9,925 nucleotides of DNA, taken from NCBI GenBank assembly GCA_050249455.1, contig JBFWQM010000202.1:1-9925 (forward strand), given 5' to 3'. A program made the position numbers and the translations under genes. The notes beneath the pieces were generated by a model that saw only the letters and a list, made by a program, of their open reading frames with translations, had not been told where the DNA came from and did no database searches. Shown piece after piece: positions 1 to 5,586 of the stretch (the stretch's first letter is position 1; the number at the start of each line of letters is the position of its first letter). Source of the stretch: JBFWQM01 sp050249455 (lineage in GTDB: Bacteria > Pseudomonadota > Alphaproteobacteria > MPNO01 > VGEU01).

Positions 1-543
1 GATTCCAAGCTGGTCGGCTGGGAGCGGTTCGACCGCTGGCGGCTGTTCAACTGCCTGGGCTTCCCGTTCGACTACATGCACGGCATCGTGTGCATGATCT
101 ATTCCGGCATGCTCGACCGCTTCCCCAAGATGAAGCTCCTGTTCGCGGAGGCCGGCGTCAGCTTCCTGCCGTTCCTGGAGGACCGGCTGAACGACACCAC
201 CGAGACGTTTCATTCGCCGCTGGCGTTCGACAACTTCGACATCCGCCGCCGCCCAGCCAACAAGCGGCCGCCGACGGAGTATTTCGACATGTTCCACCAC
301 GCGGTGGGCCTGGACGAGTCGCTGCTGGAGCTGGTGATCAACAAGTACGGCACCGACAAGTTCCTGATCGGCACCGACTATCCGCACCCGGACGCGCACA
401 TGAACGTCGCCAAGACGGTGGAGACGCTGTCGTCGATCTCCAGTGAAGCCTACGAGGCGATGACGTGGAAGAATGCCGAGCGCCTGTTCGGCCTGACCGA
501 CCAGAACAAGCGCAAGGAAGCGCCGAAGGTCGCCGCGGAATAA
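1..543 (+). CDS. Amidohydrolase family 2 protein, C-terminal 180 residues (5' end outside window)
   Basis: The frame is open from base 1 to a TAA at 541-543, so only the C-terminal half of a protein usually about 350-400 aa long is present. It matches the C-terminal part of the amidohydrolase-2 (ACMSD-like) TIM barrel. It has the stretch GMLDRFPKMKLLFAEAG, with an acidic residue at the end of a core strand, and then GTDYPHPDA near codons 124-132, whose Asp is the expected metal-binding/catalytic residue of the last strand. The N-terminal metal-binding HxH-like motif would lie upstream of the window. Family members are metal-dependent hydrolases or non-oxidative decarboxylases such as ACMSD and gamma-resorcylate decarboxylase; the substrate is unknown. 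It is the same family as the gene at 3264-4597 and shares the ERFP/DRFP, FxEAG and SDYPH/TDYPH blocks. It is likely co-transcribed with the cupin gene 62 bp downstream. Confidence 0.88.
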   Translation, partial: DSKLVGWERFDRWRLFNCLGFPFDYMHGIVCMIYSGMLDRFPKMKLLFAEAGVSFLPFLEDRLNDTTETFHSPLAFDNFDIRRRPANKRPPTEYFDMFHHAVGLDESLLELVINKYGTDKFLIGTDYPHPDAHMNVAKTVETLSSISSEAYEAMTWKNAERLFGLTDQNKRKEAPKVAAE

Positions 544-555
544 GCGGACTAGCGA

Positions 556-578
556 GGGGCGGCCCGCCGGGCCGCCCC
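556..578. other. Perfect GC hairpin between amidohydrolase and cupin genes
   Basis: A 10-bp perfect inverted repeat (ggggcggccc at 556-565, gggccgcccc at 569-578) with a 3-nt loop lies 12 bp after the amidohydrolase stop and ends just before the cupin ribosome binding site. There is no T-run, so it is not a classical intrinsic terminator. It may protect the 3' end of the upstream message or partly attenuate transcription. In DNA this GC-rich some of the pairing could be chance, but a perfect 10-bp stem is better than background. Confidence 0.55.
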
Positions 579-605
579 GCTCCGTTCGGGAGGGGAGAGC
601 GCATC

Positions 606-1706
606 ATGGCCACGTCGGTCAACCGCAACTGGGAATCCGAGCTGGCGGACTTCAACGACAAGATGGTCCGCCACCATCTGACGCCGACCTGGGCGTACTA
701 TTCCGAGCTGGTGGCGAAGGAGCCGCCGGTCGCCTACCGGCCCTATTTGTGGAAGTCCGACCTGCTGTGGCAGGTGATCCGCAAGTCGGGCGAGCTGGTC
801 GACCTGGAGCGCGGCGGCGAGCGCCGGTCGTTCGAGGTGGTGAACCCCGACCTGCGCCACATCCACGGCACCACCCACACCATCGGCGCGGCGCTGCAGC
901 TGGTGCAGCCGGGCGAGCTCGCCCCGCCGCACCGCCACCTCGCCAACGCGATCCGCTTCATCGTCAAGGGCCGCGGCTCCTACACCGCGGTGCAGGGCGA
1001 ACGTCTCTACATGGAGGAGCGCGACCTGATCCTGACGCCGACCTGGACGTGGCACGAGCATGGCAACGAGACGCAGGAGCCGATCGTCTGGGTCGATGCG
1101 CTCGACTACCCGTTCAACAAGCTGATGCAGCTCAGCTTCTTCCAGCCCGGCAGCCCCGCCGCGGCGCCGGAGCCGCGCCCCGTCAACTTCACCGCCAACC
1201 GCATCGGCCACGCGCGGCCGGCGTGGACGAAGTACCCGGAGGAGATCCCCAACGTCACGTACCGCTGGGCGGAGACGTGGGCGGCGATGGACGCGATGCG
1301 CAAGGAAGAGGGCAGCCCTTTCGACGGCATCCTGTTCGAGTACGTCAACCCGCTGAACGACGGCGCGGTGCTGCCGACGATGGCGTGCTACGCCCAGCTC
1401 ATCCGGCCCGGCGAGCACACCCGCGCGCACCGCATGACCACCAGCTCCGTCCGCTTCGTGCTGGAGGGCGAGGGCTACACCGTCGTCAACGGCCAGCGGC
1501 TCGACTGGGGCCCGGGCGATTTCTTCATGGTGCCGCCGTGGGCGTGGCACGAGCACGTGAACCCGACGTCGAAAGACGCCGTGTTTTTCGTGATGAGCGA
1601 CAAGCCGATCATCGACGCCTTCAAGATGTGGCGCGAGGAGGCCTATGCCGCGAACGGCGGCCGCCAGGACGTGACCGACACGTTCGTGCCGCTGAAGTGG
1701 GAATAG
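606..1706 (+). CDS. Bicupin ring-cleavage dioxygenase, gentisate 1,2-dioxygenase-like
   Basis: The protein has 366 aa, close to the usual 340-380 aa of gentisate 1,2-dioxygenases. The ATG at 606 follows a strong GGGAGGGGA site at 588-596; upstream extension in frame has no better start. Two cupin domains are visible. The N-terminal one (about residues 93-165) carries PPHRH (His109, His111), the RFIVKGRGSYT strand and WHEHGN (His150), a complete three-His iron site. The C-terminal cupin (about 260-332) has AHRM and WHEHVN: the second His of the HxH pair is Met277, so its metal site looks incomplete, as expected for GDO-type bicupins that use one iron. Relatives split the ring of gentisate, or of salicylate, 1-hydroxy-2-naphthoate or 5-substituted salicylates, between C1 and C2 using Fe(II) and O2. 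The exact substrate cannot be told. The RidA-family gene starts 31 bp downstream, suggesting one operon. Confidence 0.85.
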   Translation: MATSVNRNWESELADFNDKMVRHHLTPTWAYYSELVAKEPPVAYRPYLWKSDLLWQVIRKSGELVDLERGGERRSFEVVNPDLRHIHGTTHTIGAALQLVQPGELAPPHRHLANAIRFIVKGRGSYTAVQGERLYMEERDLILTPTWTWHEHGNETQEPIVWVDALDYPFNKLMQLSFFQPGSPAAAPEPRPVNFTANRIGHARPAWTKYPEEIPNVTYRWAETWAAMDAMRKEEGSPFDGILFEYVNPLNDGAVLPTMACYAQLIRPGEHTRAHRMTTSSVRFVLEGEGYTVVNGQRLDWGPGDFFMVPPWAWHEHVNPTSKDAVFFVMSDKPIIDAFKMWREEAYAANGGRQDVTDTFVPLKWE

Positions 1707-1737
1707 ACGCGCCGGACATCGGCCACAGGAGAGACGC

Positions 1738-2142
1738 ATGGAAAGAGAATTCATCAACCCCAAGGGCGCGCTCAACTCCATCCCGCGCGGCTACAGCCAC
1801 GCGATCAAGGTGAAGAACCCGGGCTCGCTGATCTTCATCGCCGGACAGGGCGCGATCGATGCGAACCTGAAGCTGATCGGCGAAGGCGACATCGAGACGC
1901 AGACCCGCGTCACCTTCCAGAACATCAAGGAGAAGCTCGACCTCGCCGGCGCGACGTTCAAGGACATCGTGAAGATGATCGTGTTCTGCTCCGACATCGA
2001 GAAGCAGCAGTGGCCGATCCGCAACGTCCGCGCCGAGTTCATCGACGTCGACAACCCGCCGGTGTCGACGATGATCGAGGTCTCGAAGTTCGCCGTTCCC
2101 GGCATGATGATCGAGATCGACGTCATCGCGGTCGCGCCCTGA
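1738..2142 (+). CDS. RidA/YjgF/UK114 family protein lacking the catalytic Arg
   Basis: The protein has 134 aa, a normal family length (about 125-135). The ATG at 1738 has an AGGAGAG site some 6 bp upstream. Family signatures are the LIFIAGQGAID segment (31-41), the QTRVTFQNIKEKLDLAGATFKDIVKMIVF helix-strand region (55-83) and the C-terminal NPPVSTMIEVSKFAVPGMMIEIDVIAV block. RidA proteins form trimers. Archetypal members hydrolyse reactive 2-aminoacrylate-type imines/enamines with an Arg in a P-x-R-S motif (Arg105 of E. coli RidA). Here that position is Ser110 (PPVST), so classical imine deaminase activity is doubtful. It fits the Rid4-Rid7-type subgroups that lack this Arg and often sit in catabolic operons. 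The family also includes 2-aminomuconate deaminases of aminoaromatic breakdown. Lying between a ring-cleavage cupin and a binding protein, it probably acts on a pathway intermediate; that role is inference. Confidence 0.87.
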   Translation: MEREFINPKGALNSIPRGYSHAIKVKNPGSLIFIAGQGAIDANLKLIGEGDIETQTRVTFQNIKEKLDLAGATFKDIVKMIVFCSDIEKQQWPIRNVRAEFIDVDNPPVSTMIEVSKFAVPGMMIEIDVIAVAP

Positions 2143-2151
2143 GACGCCGCC

Positions 2152-2170
2152 GCCGGCCGTCGCGGCCGGC
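2152..2170. other. Perfect GC hairpin downstream of the RidA-family gene
   Basis: Arms gccggccg (2152-2159) and cggccggc (2163-2170) pair perfectly around a 3-nt loop (tcg), beginning 9 bp after the RidA-family stop. No T-run follows, and the next gene starts 36 bp later. It could stabilise the upstream mRNA or modulate read-through to the binding-protein gene. It resembles in position the hairpin at 556-578. Confidence 0.5.
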
Positions 2171-2206
2171 ACCGAACAGCCAGACCTCGAGCGAAAGGGT
2201 TCAGCC

Positions 2207-3241
2207 ATGTACGAGCGTGCGTCCGGAAGCCTTCTGACCGCTGCGCTCTGCATGGCGGCCGCCCTCGCCTTGGCGCCGGCGGCAGCCCGGGCCCAGGACA
2301 AGGTGATGCTGGGCTATGTCGGCTCGGTCACCGACGCGGCGATCGACATCGCCGAGGCCAAGGGCTACTTCAAGGAACAGAACATGGAGGTCGACCGCTC
2401 GGGCTTCACCGGCTCGGGCGACATGGTCGGCCTGCTGGCCGGCGGCCGGCTTGACGTCGGCGGGGGTGCGGTGGCGGCCGGCCCGTTCAACGCCTTCGCC
2501 CGCGGCATCGACATCCGCATCGTCGCCGACAAGTCGCGGGTCATGCCGGGCCGCACCTATGTCGGCCTCGTCGCGCGCAAGGAGCTGGTGGCGAGCGGCG
2601 AGCTCAAGACCCTGAAGGACCTGGCCGGCAAGCGCGTCGCTATCCCGCTGAAGGGCTCGATCGCGGAAGCCGAGATGCACGTCGCGCTGAAGAAGGCCGG
2701 GCTGACGTTCAAGGACATCACGCTGTCGGAGATGCCGTTCCCCAACATGCCGGCGGCGATCGGCAACAACGCGATCGACGCGGCGGTGCTGATCGACCCG
2801 ATCACCGAGGGCGCGGTGAAGCGCGGCCTGGTGGCGCGCTGGATCGGCTTCGACGAGGTGTGGCCGGGCCACACGGCGGCGATCATCTTCTACGCGCCGC
2901 ACTTCCTGAAGGACCAGGACAAGTCGACCCGCTTCATGATCGCGTACCTGAAGGGCGTGCGCGACTACTACGACGCGTACCTGTCCGGGGACAAGGCGAA
3001 GGCCGCGGCGATGAACGCCTTCCTGGAGTCGATCGACTACAAGCACAAGGCGCTGCTGTCGTGGTTCCCGATGCCCTACATCGACCCCGACGGCGCCATC
3101 GACCGCGCCTCGCTCGCCGAATCGCAGCAGATCTTCGTCGAGCTCGGCCAGGTCAAGACACCGGTCGACCTCGACAAGATGATCGACGACTCGGTGCGGC
3201 AGCGGGCCATCGCCAAGATCGGCCCGTACAGGAAGAATTGA
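2207..3241 (+). CDS. Secreted ABC-transporter substrate-binding protein, NMT1/SsuA-like
   Basis: The protein has 344 aa. The ATG at 2207 opens a clear signal peptide: a short charged start (MYER), a hydrophobic Ala/Leu core (about residues 9-24) and AARA before Gln30 as the likely cleavage site. The mature part starts with the usual first strand and helix of NMT1/THI5/SsuA-type periplasmic binding proteins (KVMLGYVGSVTDAAIDIAEAKGYF). Next come SGDMVGLLAGGRLDVGGG, the LKDLAGKRVAIPLKGS strand-loop around 140-155 and AAIGNNAIDAAVLIDP around 188-203. These match the two-lobed fold that binds small sulfonates, pyrimidines, nitrate or aromatic acids. No permease or ATPase gene lies next to it in the window, so it either partners a transporter elsewhere or the rest lies upstream. 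It sits between catabolic genes (64 bp after the RidA gene, 22 bp before the amidohydrolase), suggesting capture of the pathway substrate. A weak AAAGGG site precedes the start. Confidence 0.86.
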   Translation: MYERASGSLLTAALCMAAALALAPAAARAQDKVMLGYVGSVTDAAIDIAEAKGYFKEQNMEVDRSGFTGSGDMVGLLAGGRLDVGGGAVAAGPFNAFARGIDIRIVADKSRVMPGRTYVGLVARKELVASGELKTLKDLAGKRVAIPLKGSIAEAEMHVALKKAGLTFKDITLSEMPFPNMPAAIGNNAIDAAVLIDPITEGAVKRGLVARWIGFDEVWPGHTAAIIFYAPHFLKDQDKSTRFMIAYLKGVRDYYDAYLSGDKAKAAAMNAFLESIDYKHKALLSWFPMPYIDPDGAIDRASLAESQQIFVELGQVKTPVDLDKMIDDSVRQRAIAKIGPYRKN

Positions 3242-3263
3242 GCGCAGCCGGAGAGACGCAGTG

Positions 3264-4597
3264 ATGGACACCGCCGCGGTTGAACCGTTCGCGATCGACG
3301 CCGACGGACACGTCATCGAGCCCAACGAAGCGTGGGAGACCTACCTGCCCGCGATCTACCGCGACCGCGCCCCGCGCTACCGCGCCAACGACGAGGGCAA
3401 GTTCCGCTTCTACGTCGACGACGTCGGCCATCCGCCGTTTCCCGCCATGGTGTCGATCAGGAAGCCGATGGAGGCGTCGAACCGCATCCGCGTGCTCGAC
3501 AACGAAAGCATCCAGAGCGCGATCATCTTCCCGTCCGCCGGGCTCCTGGTGCCGTACATGCAGGATGCCGGCGTCGCGGTCGCGTGCATGCGCGCCTACA
3601 ACGACTGGCTGGCCGACTGGTGCGGCGCGTTCCCGGAACGGCTGCTGCCCGTCGGGCTCCTCACCCTGCACGACATCGCGGCCGCGGCGGCGGAAGCGCG
3701 ACGGGCGGCGACGGAGAAGGGCGTCGTCGCGCTCGCCATCCGGCCCAACCCGATCCAGGGCCGCAACCTGGACGATCCCGCCTACGACCCGCTCTACGCG
3801 ACGGTGCAGGACCTCGGCCTGCCGCTGATCATCCACGAATCGACCGGCTGCCCGCAGACCCTGGGCGCCGACCGCTACGGCATCGATAACCCGGCGGCCT
3901 ACACCTTCAACCATGTCGTGTCGCATTCGATGGAGCAGATGTTCGCCGCGCTGTCGGTGATCTGCGGCGGCGTGCTGGAACGGTTCCCGCGCCTCAAGGT
4001 CGGCTTCTTCGAGGCGGGCTGCAGCTGGGCGCCCTACTGGCTCGGGCGGCTGGACAGCCATTTCGAGCACCGCTCGATGCGCAAACAGATGCCCCTCCTC
4101 ACCATGAAGCCGAGCGAATACTTCGCCCGCCAGTGCGCCGTCACCTGCGATCCCGACGACGACACCATCCCGCTCGCCATCCAGGGCATCGGCGCCGACC
4201 ACATCCTGTTCGCCTCCGACTACCCGCACTTCGATTCGGGCGCGGGACCGGTGCGCGAGTTCCTGGAGAAGGGCGGCATCTCGCCGACCGACCAGCGCAA
4301 GATCCTGCGCGACAACGCGGTCGCGTTCTTCAAGCTCGANNNNNNNNNNNNNNNNNNNNNNNNNNNNNNNNNNNNNNNNNNNNNNNNNNNNNNNNNNNNN
4401 NNNNNNNNNNNNNNNNNNNNNNNNNNNNNNNNNNNNNNNCCTCCGACTACCCGCACTTCGATTCGGGCGCGGGACCGGTGCGCGAGTTCCTGGAGAAGGG
4501 CGGCATCTCGCCGACCGACCAGCGCAAGATCCTGCGCGACAACGCGGTCGCGTTCTTCAAGCTCGATGTTCCCGCGCCGGTCGACGCGCGGCGTTAG
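3264..4597 (+). CDS. Amidohydrolase family 2 protein, interrupted by an assembly gap (intact when overlap is collapsed)
   Basis: The frame runs from ATG 3264 (in-frame GTG at 3261 also possible; GGAGAG at 3250-3255) to the N run at 4340. The sequence after the gap repeats the 127 bp before it and then continues to TAG 4595-4597 in another frame. Joining 3264-4339 to 4567-4597 gives a continuous 368-aa protein, a normal length for the family. Visible elements of the ACMSD-like TIM barrel are the N-terminal DADGHVIEP (His16), LIIHESTG (His191), NHVVSHSMEQ (His217/His221), GFFEAG (Glu250) and FASDYPHFDSG (Asp319). These fit a mononuclear metal-dependent hydrolase or decarboxylase. The substrate is unknown. 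It is a paralogue of the partial gene at 1-543; together they bracket the cupin, RidA and binding-protein genes. In the deposited scaffold the frame is broken and a naive caller would produce two fragments or a false pseudogene. Confidence 0.85.
4213..4339 (+). repeat. 127-bp direct repeat, copy before the gap
   Basis: This stretch, from the cctccgactac that encodes the SDYPH motif to aagctcga, is identical base for base to 4440-4566. It ends exactly at the first N. Exact identity abutting the gap indicates that the two contig ends overlap by 127 bp and were not merged; it is not a biological duplication. Confidence 0.95.
4340..4439. other. Assembly gap of 100 N
   Basis: Exactly 100 consecutive Ns, the conventional placeholder for a gap of unknown size. 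Both flanks carry the same 127 bp, so the true gap length is most simply minus 127 (no missing sequence). Confidence 0.97.
4440..4566 (+). repeat. 127-bp direct repeat, copy after the gap
   Basis: Identical to 4213-4339 over the full 127 bp, then continues with new sequence (tgttcccgcgcc) that encodes the natural C-terminus DVPAPVDARR and a stop. The offset of 227 bp between copies is not a multiple of three, which is why the frame appears shifted after the gap. Confidence 0.95.
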
Positions 4598-4638
4598 GGC
4601 GCGGCCGGGATCGGCAGCCGCTTGATAGGCCGGCAGCG

Positions 4639-4736
4639 GCCCACCTCACCCGCTCGCTGCGCTCGCACCCTCTCCCCCCTAAGAGGGGGGAGAGGGAGGG
4701 GACCCATTGCGAAGCAATGGGGAGGGTGAGGTGGGC
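4639..4736. repeat. Composite palindromic intergenic repeat with two nested hairpins
   Basis: The outer arms gcccacctcaccc (4639-4651) and gggtgaggtgggc (4724-4736) are perfectly complementary. Inside are two further perfect hairpins: 4668-4696 (13-bp arms ccctctcccccct/aggggggagaggg, 3-nt loop) and 4703-4721 (8-bp arms cccattgc/gcaatggg, loop gaa). The whole can fold into a three-way structure. It lies between the convergent ends of the amidohydrolase and the small secreted protein, so it may act as a bidirectional transcription end. Its build (CTCACCC...CTCTCCCC...GGGTGAGG) resembles dispersed intergenic palindromes familiar from alphaproteobacterial genomes. That it occurs in many copies in this genome is expected but cannot be seen here. 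Confidence 0.8.
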
Positions 4737-4768
4737 GGGCCTCGGCTCTCGAAGTGTGGACGCCCTCG

Positions 4769-5272
4769 TCAGGCGCCGACGTCGATCCGATAGGCCTCCT
4801 TGTAGCCCTTGTTGCCCATCTCCCAGCGGACCCGCACCTGCTCGCCGACCTGGTAGTGCGACGCGCCGAGCCCGGTGCCGAGCTTGAAGATGTCGCCGTT
4901 GCTCAACGTCAGCATGTTGGCGCCCAGGTCGACGTCCACGATGGTGCCGGCGACCGGCGACGCCTGGCTGAAGAACGGATCCCGGGCCGGCTGGGCCGCG
5001 ACGGCCGGCGCCGTCACCTGCACGTCATAGGCCGCCATGTAGCCCTTCTCGTACCCGGACCAGGCGACCTCGACCTGCTCGCCGACCTGGTAGTGCGACG
5101 CGCCGAGCCCGGTGCCGAGCTTGAAGACATCGCCGCTAGCCAGCGTGATCATGTTGGTCGCCAGGTCCACTTGCGCGACGGTGCCGGTGGCCGTGGCGGC
5201 GCCGGCGGCGGTCGCCATGGCGAGGGCAGCCGCAAACGTCGCGCCCGCCAGCGCTGAACGCATGGAAAGCAT
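4769..5272 (-). CDS. Small secreted protein with two tandem copies of a ~57-residue domain (DUF1344-like?)
   Basis: The protein has 167 aa, starting at the ATG complementary to 5270-5272, with AGGAG seven bases upstream; an ATG three codons later is an alternative. The start opens a signal peptide: an Ala-rich hydrophobic core to about residue 24, with cleavage likely near AGA-ATA. The mature part is a tandem duplication. Copy 1 (about 30-86) reads GTVAQVDLATNMITLASGDVF and goes on; copy 2 (about 109-165) reads GTIVDVDLGANMLTLSNGDIF and goes on. Both share the 18-residue FKLGTGLGASHYQVGEQV, then W, a Gly-Tyr pair and AY. A 22-residue Ala/Pro linker joins them. The pattern (G-T-V-x-x-V-D, x-M-x-T-L-x-x-G-D) suggests small beta-barrel modules of the DUF1344/SH3-like kind; no catalytic residues are apparent. 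Function is unknown; a periplasmic role is inferred only from the signal peptide. It is convergent with the amidohydrolase and divergent from the acyl-CoA synthetase. Confidence 0.85.
   Translation of the reverse strand: MLSMRSALAGATFAAALAMATAAGAATATGTVAQVDLATNMITLASGDVFKLGTGLGASHYQVGEQVEVAWSGYEKGYMAAYDVQVTAPAVAAQPARDPFFSQASPVAGTIVDVDLGANMLTLSNGDIFKLGTGLGASHYQVGEQVRVRWEMGNKGYKEAYRIDVGA
4836..4890 (-). repeat. 55-bp exact repeat, domain copy 2 of the secreted protein
   Basis: Bases 4836-4890 are identical to 5073-5127 (offset 237 bp, 79 codons). They encode KLGTGLGASHYQVGEQV in the second domain. Synonymous sites are also identical, while flanking parts of the two domains have diverged. Confidence 0.9.
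5073..5127 (-). repeat. 55-bp exact repeat, domain copy 1 of the secreted protein
   Basis: Partner of 4836-4890, encoding the same segment in the first domain. The pair marks an internal duplication or a gene-conversion tract within the coding region. Confidence 0.9.
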
Positions 5273-5586
5273 GATTGAGCTCCTGATGATCTGACAAATC
5301 GCGGTGCCCGGATGGGCGTCGCGTGGTCTGCGCCCGCCGGGCCGCGGCTGTCGCAACCGCTCGCCGCGCGGCGTTCGCACTTGCAAAAATTGGCCTGCCC
5401 GCAGCAGCCGTCCACGTCGCTCACGGATTGATGATCGGGCCGCCGGCGACGCAATGCCGGTCTGCTTGCCGTGCATGTCCGGGCCTCGGCAGCGGGCCGG
5501 CCATTGCTGACCCGGCATCCGCTCGCTACGCTCCCCCGCCGTCCGGCTCCGGGCGGCCGATGCCCAGCCATGCGAACGGAACGTCC
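5273..5586. other. 314-bp divergent intergenic region, probable promoter region for both flanking genes
   Basis: The region lies between the - strand secreted-protein gene and the + strand acyl-CoA synthetase, so promoters in both directions are expected. I see no convincing -35/-10 pair on either strand. A 12-bp perfect palindrome cgccgcgcggcg lies at 5362-5373 and the only AT-rich patch is around 5381-5391 (tgcaaaaattg). Reading frames extend through it from both sides, but they have no family resemblance and look like chance open frames in GC-rich DNA. Confidence 0.5.

Noticed and set aside
549..1781. 410-codon open frame on the - strand opposite the cupin gene
   Set aside because: Composition is dominated by Arg, His, Val, Asp and Ala as expected from the antisense of GC-rich coding DNA. 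It has no family motifs, and the + strand cupin is certain.
2201..3325. 374-codon open frame on the - strand opposite the binding protein
   Set aside because: Shadow of the + strand gene; low-complexity Arg/Val/Asp-rich translation without motifs.
4213..4566. True tandem duplication of the SDYPH region
   Set aside because: Both copies are exactly identical, end exactly at the N run, and the collapsed frame is a normal-length protein.
3264..4597. Frameshifted pseudogene or truncated amidohydrolase with a second gene fragment
   Set aside because: The frame change is created by the 100-N placeholder plus the unmerged 127-bp overlap. The collapsed sequence is open to a natural stop.
4639..4736. 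CRISPR array
   Set aside because: The repeats are inverted and nested, with no regularly spaced direct repeats or spacers and no cas genes nearby.
5273..5518. N-terminal extension of the - strand secreted protein
   Set aside because: It would bury the signal peptide in the middle of the protein. The ATG ending at 5272 has a well-placed AGGAG.
5323..5586. N-terminal extension of the acyl-CoA synthetase
   Set aside because: The extension lacks family similarity and has low-quality Arg/Ala-rich sequence; the family N-terminus begins at LLNPTSVAI just after ATG 5587.
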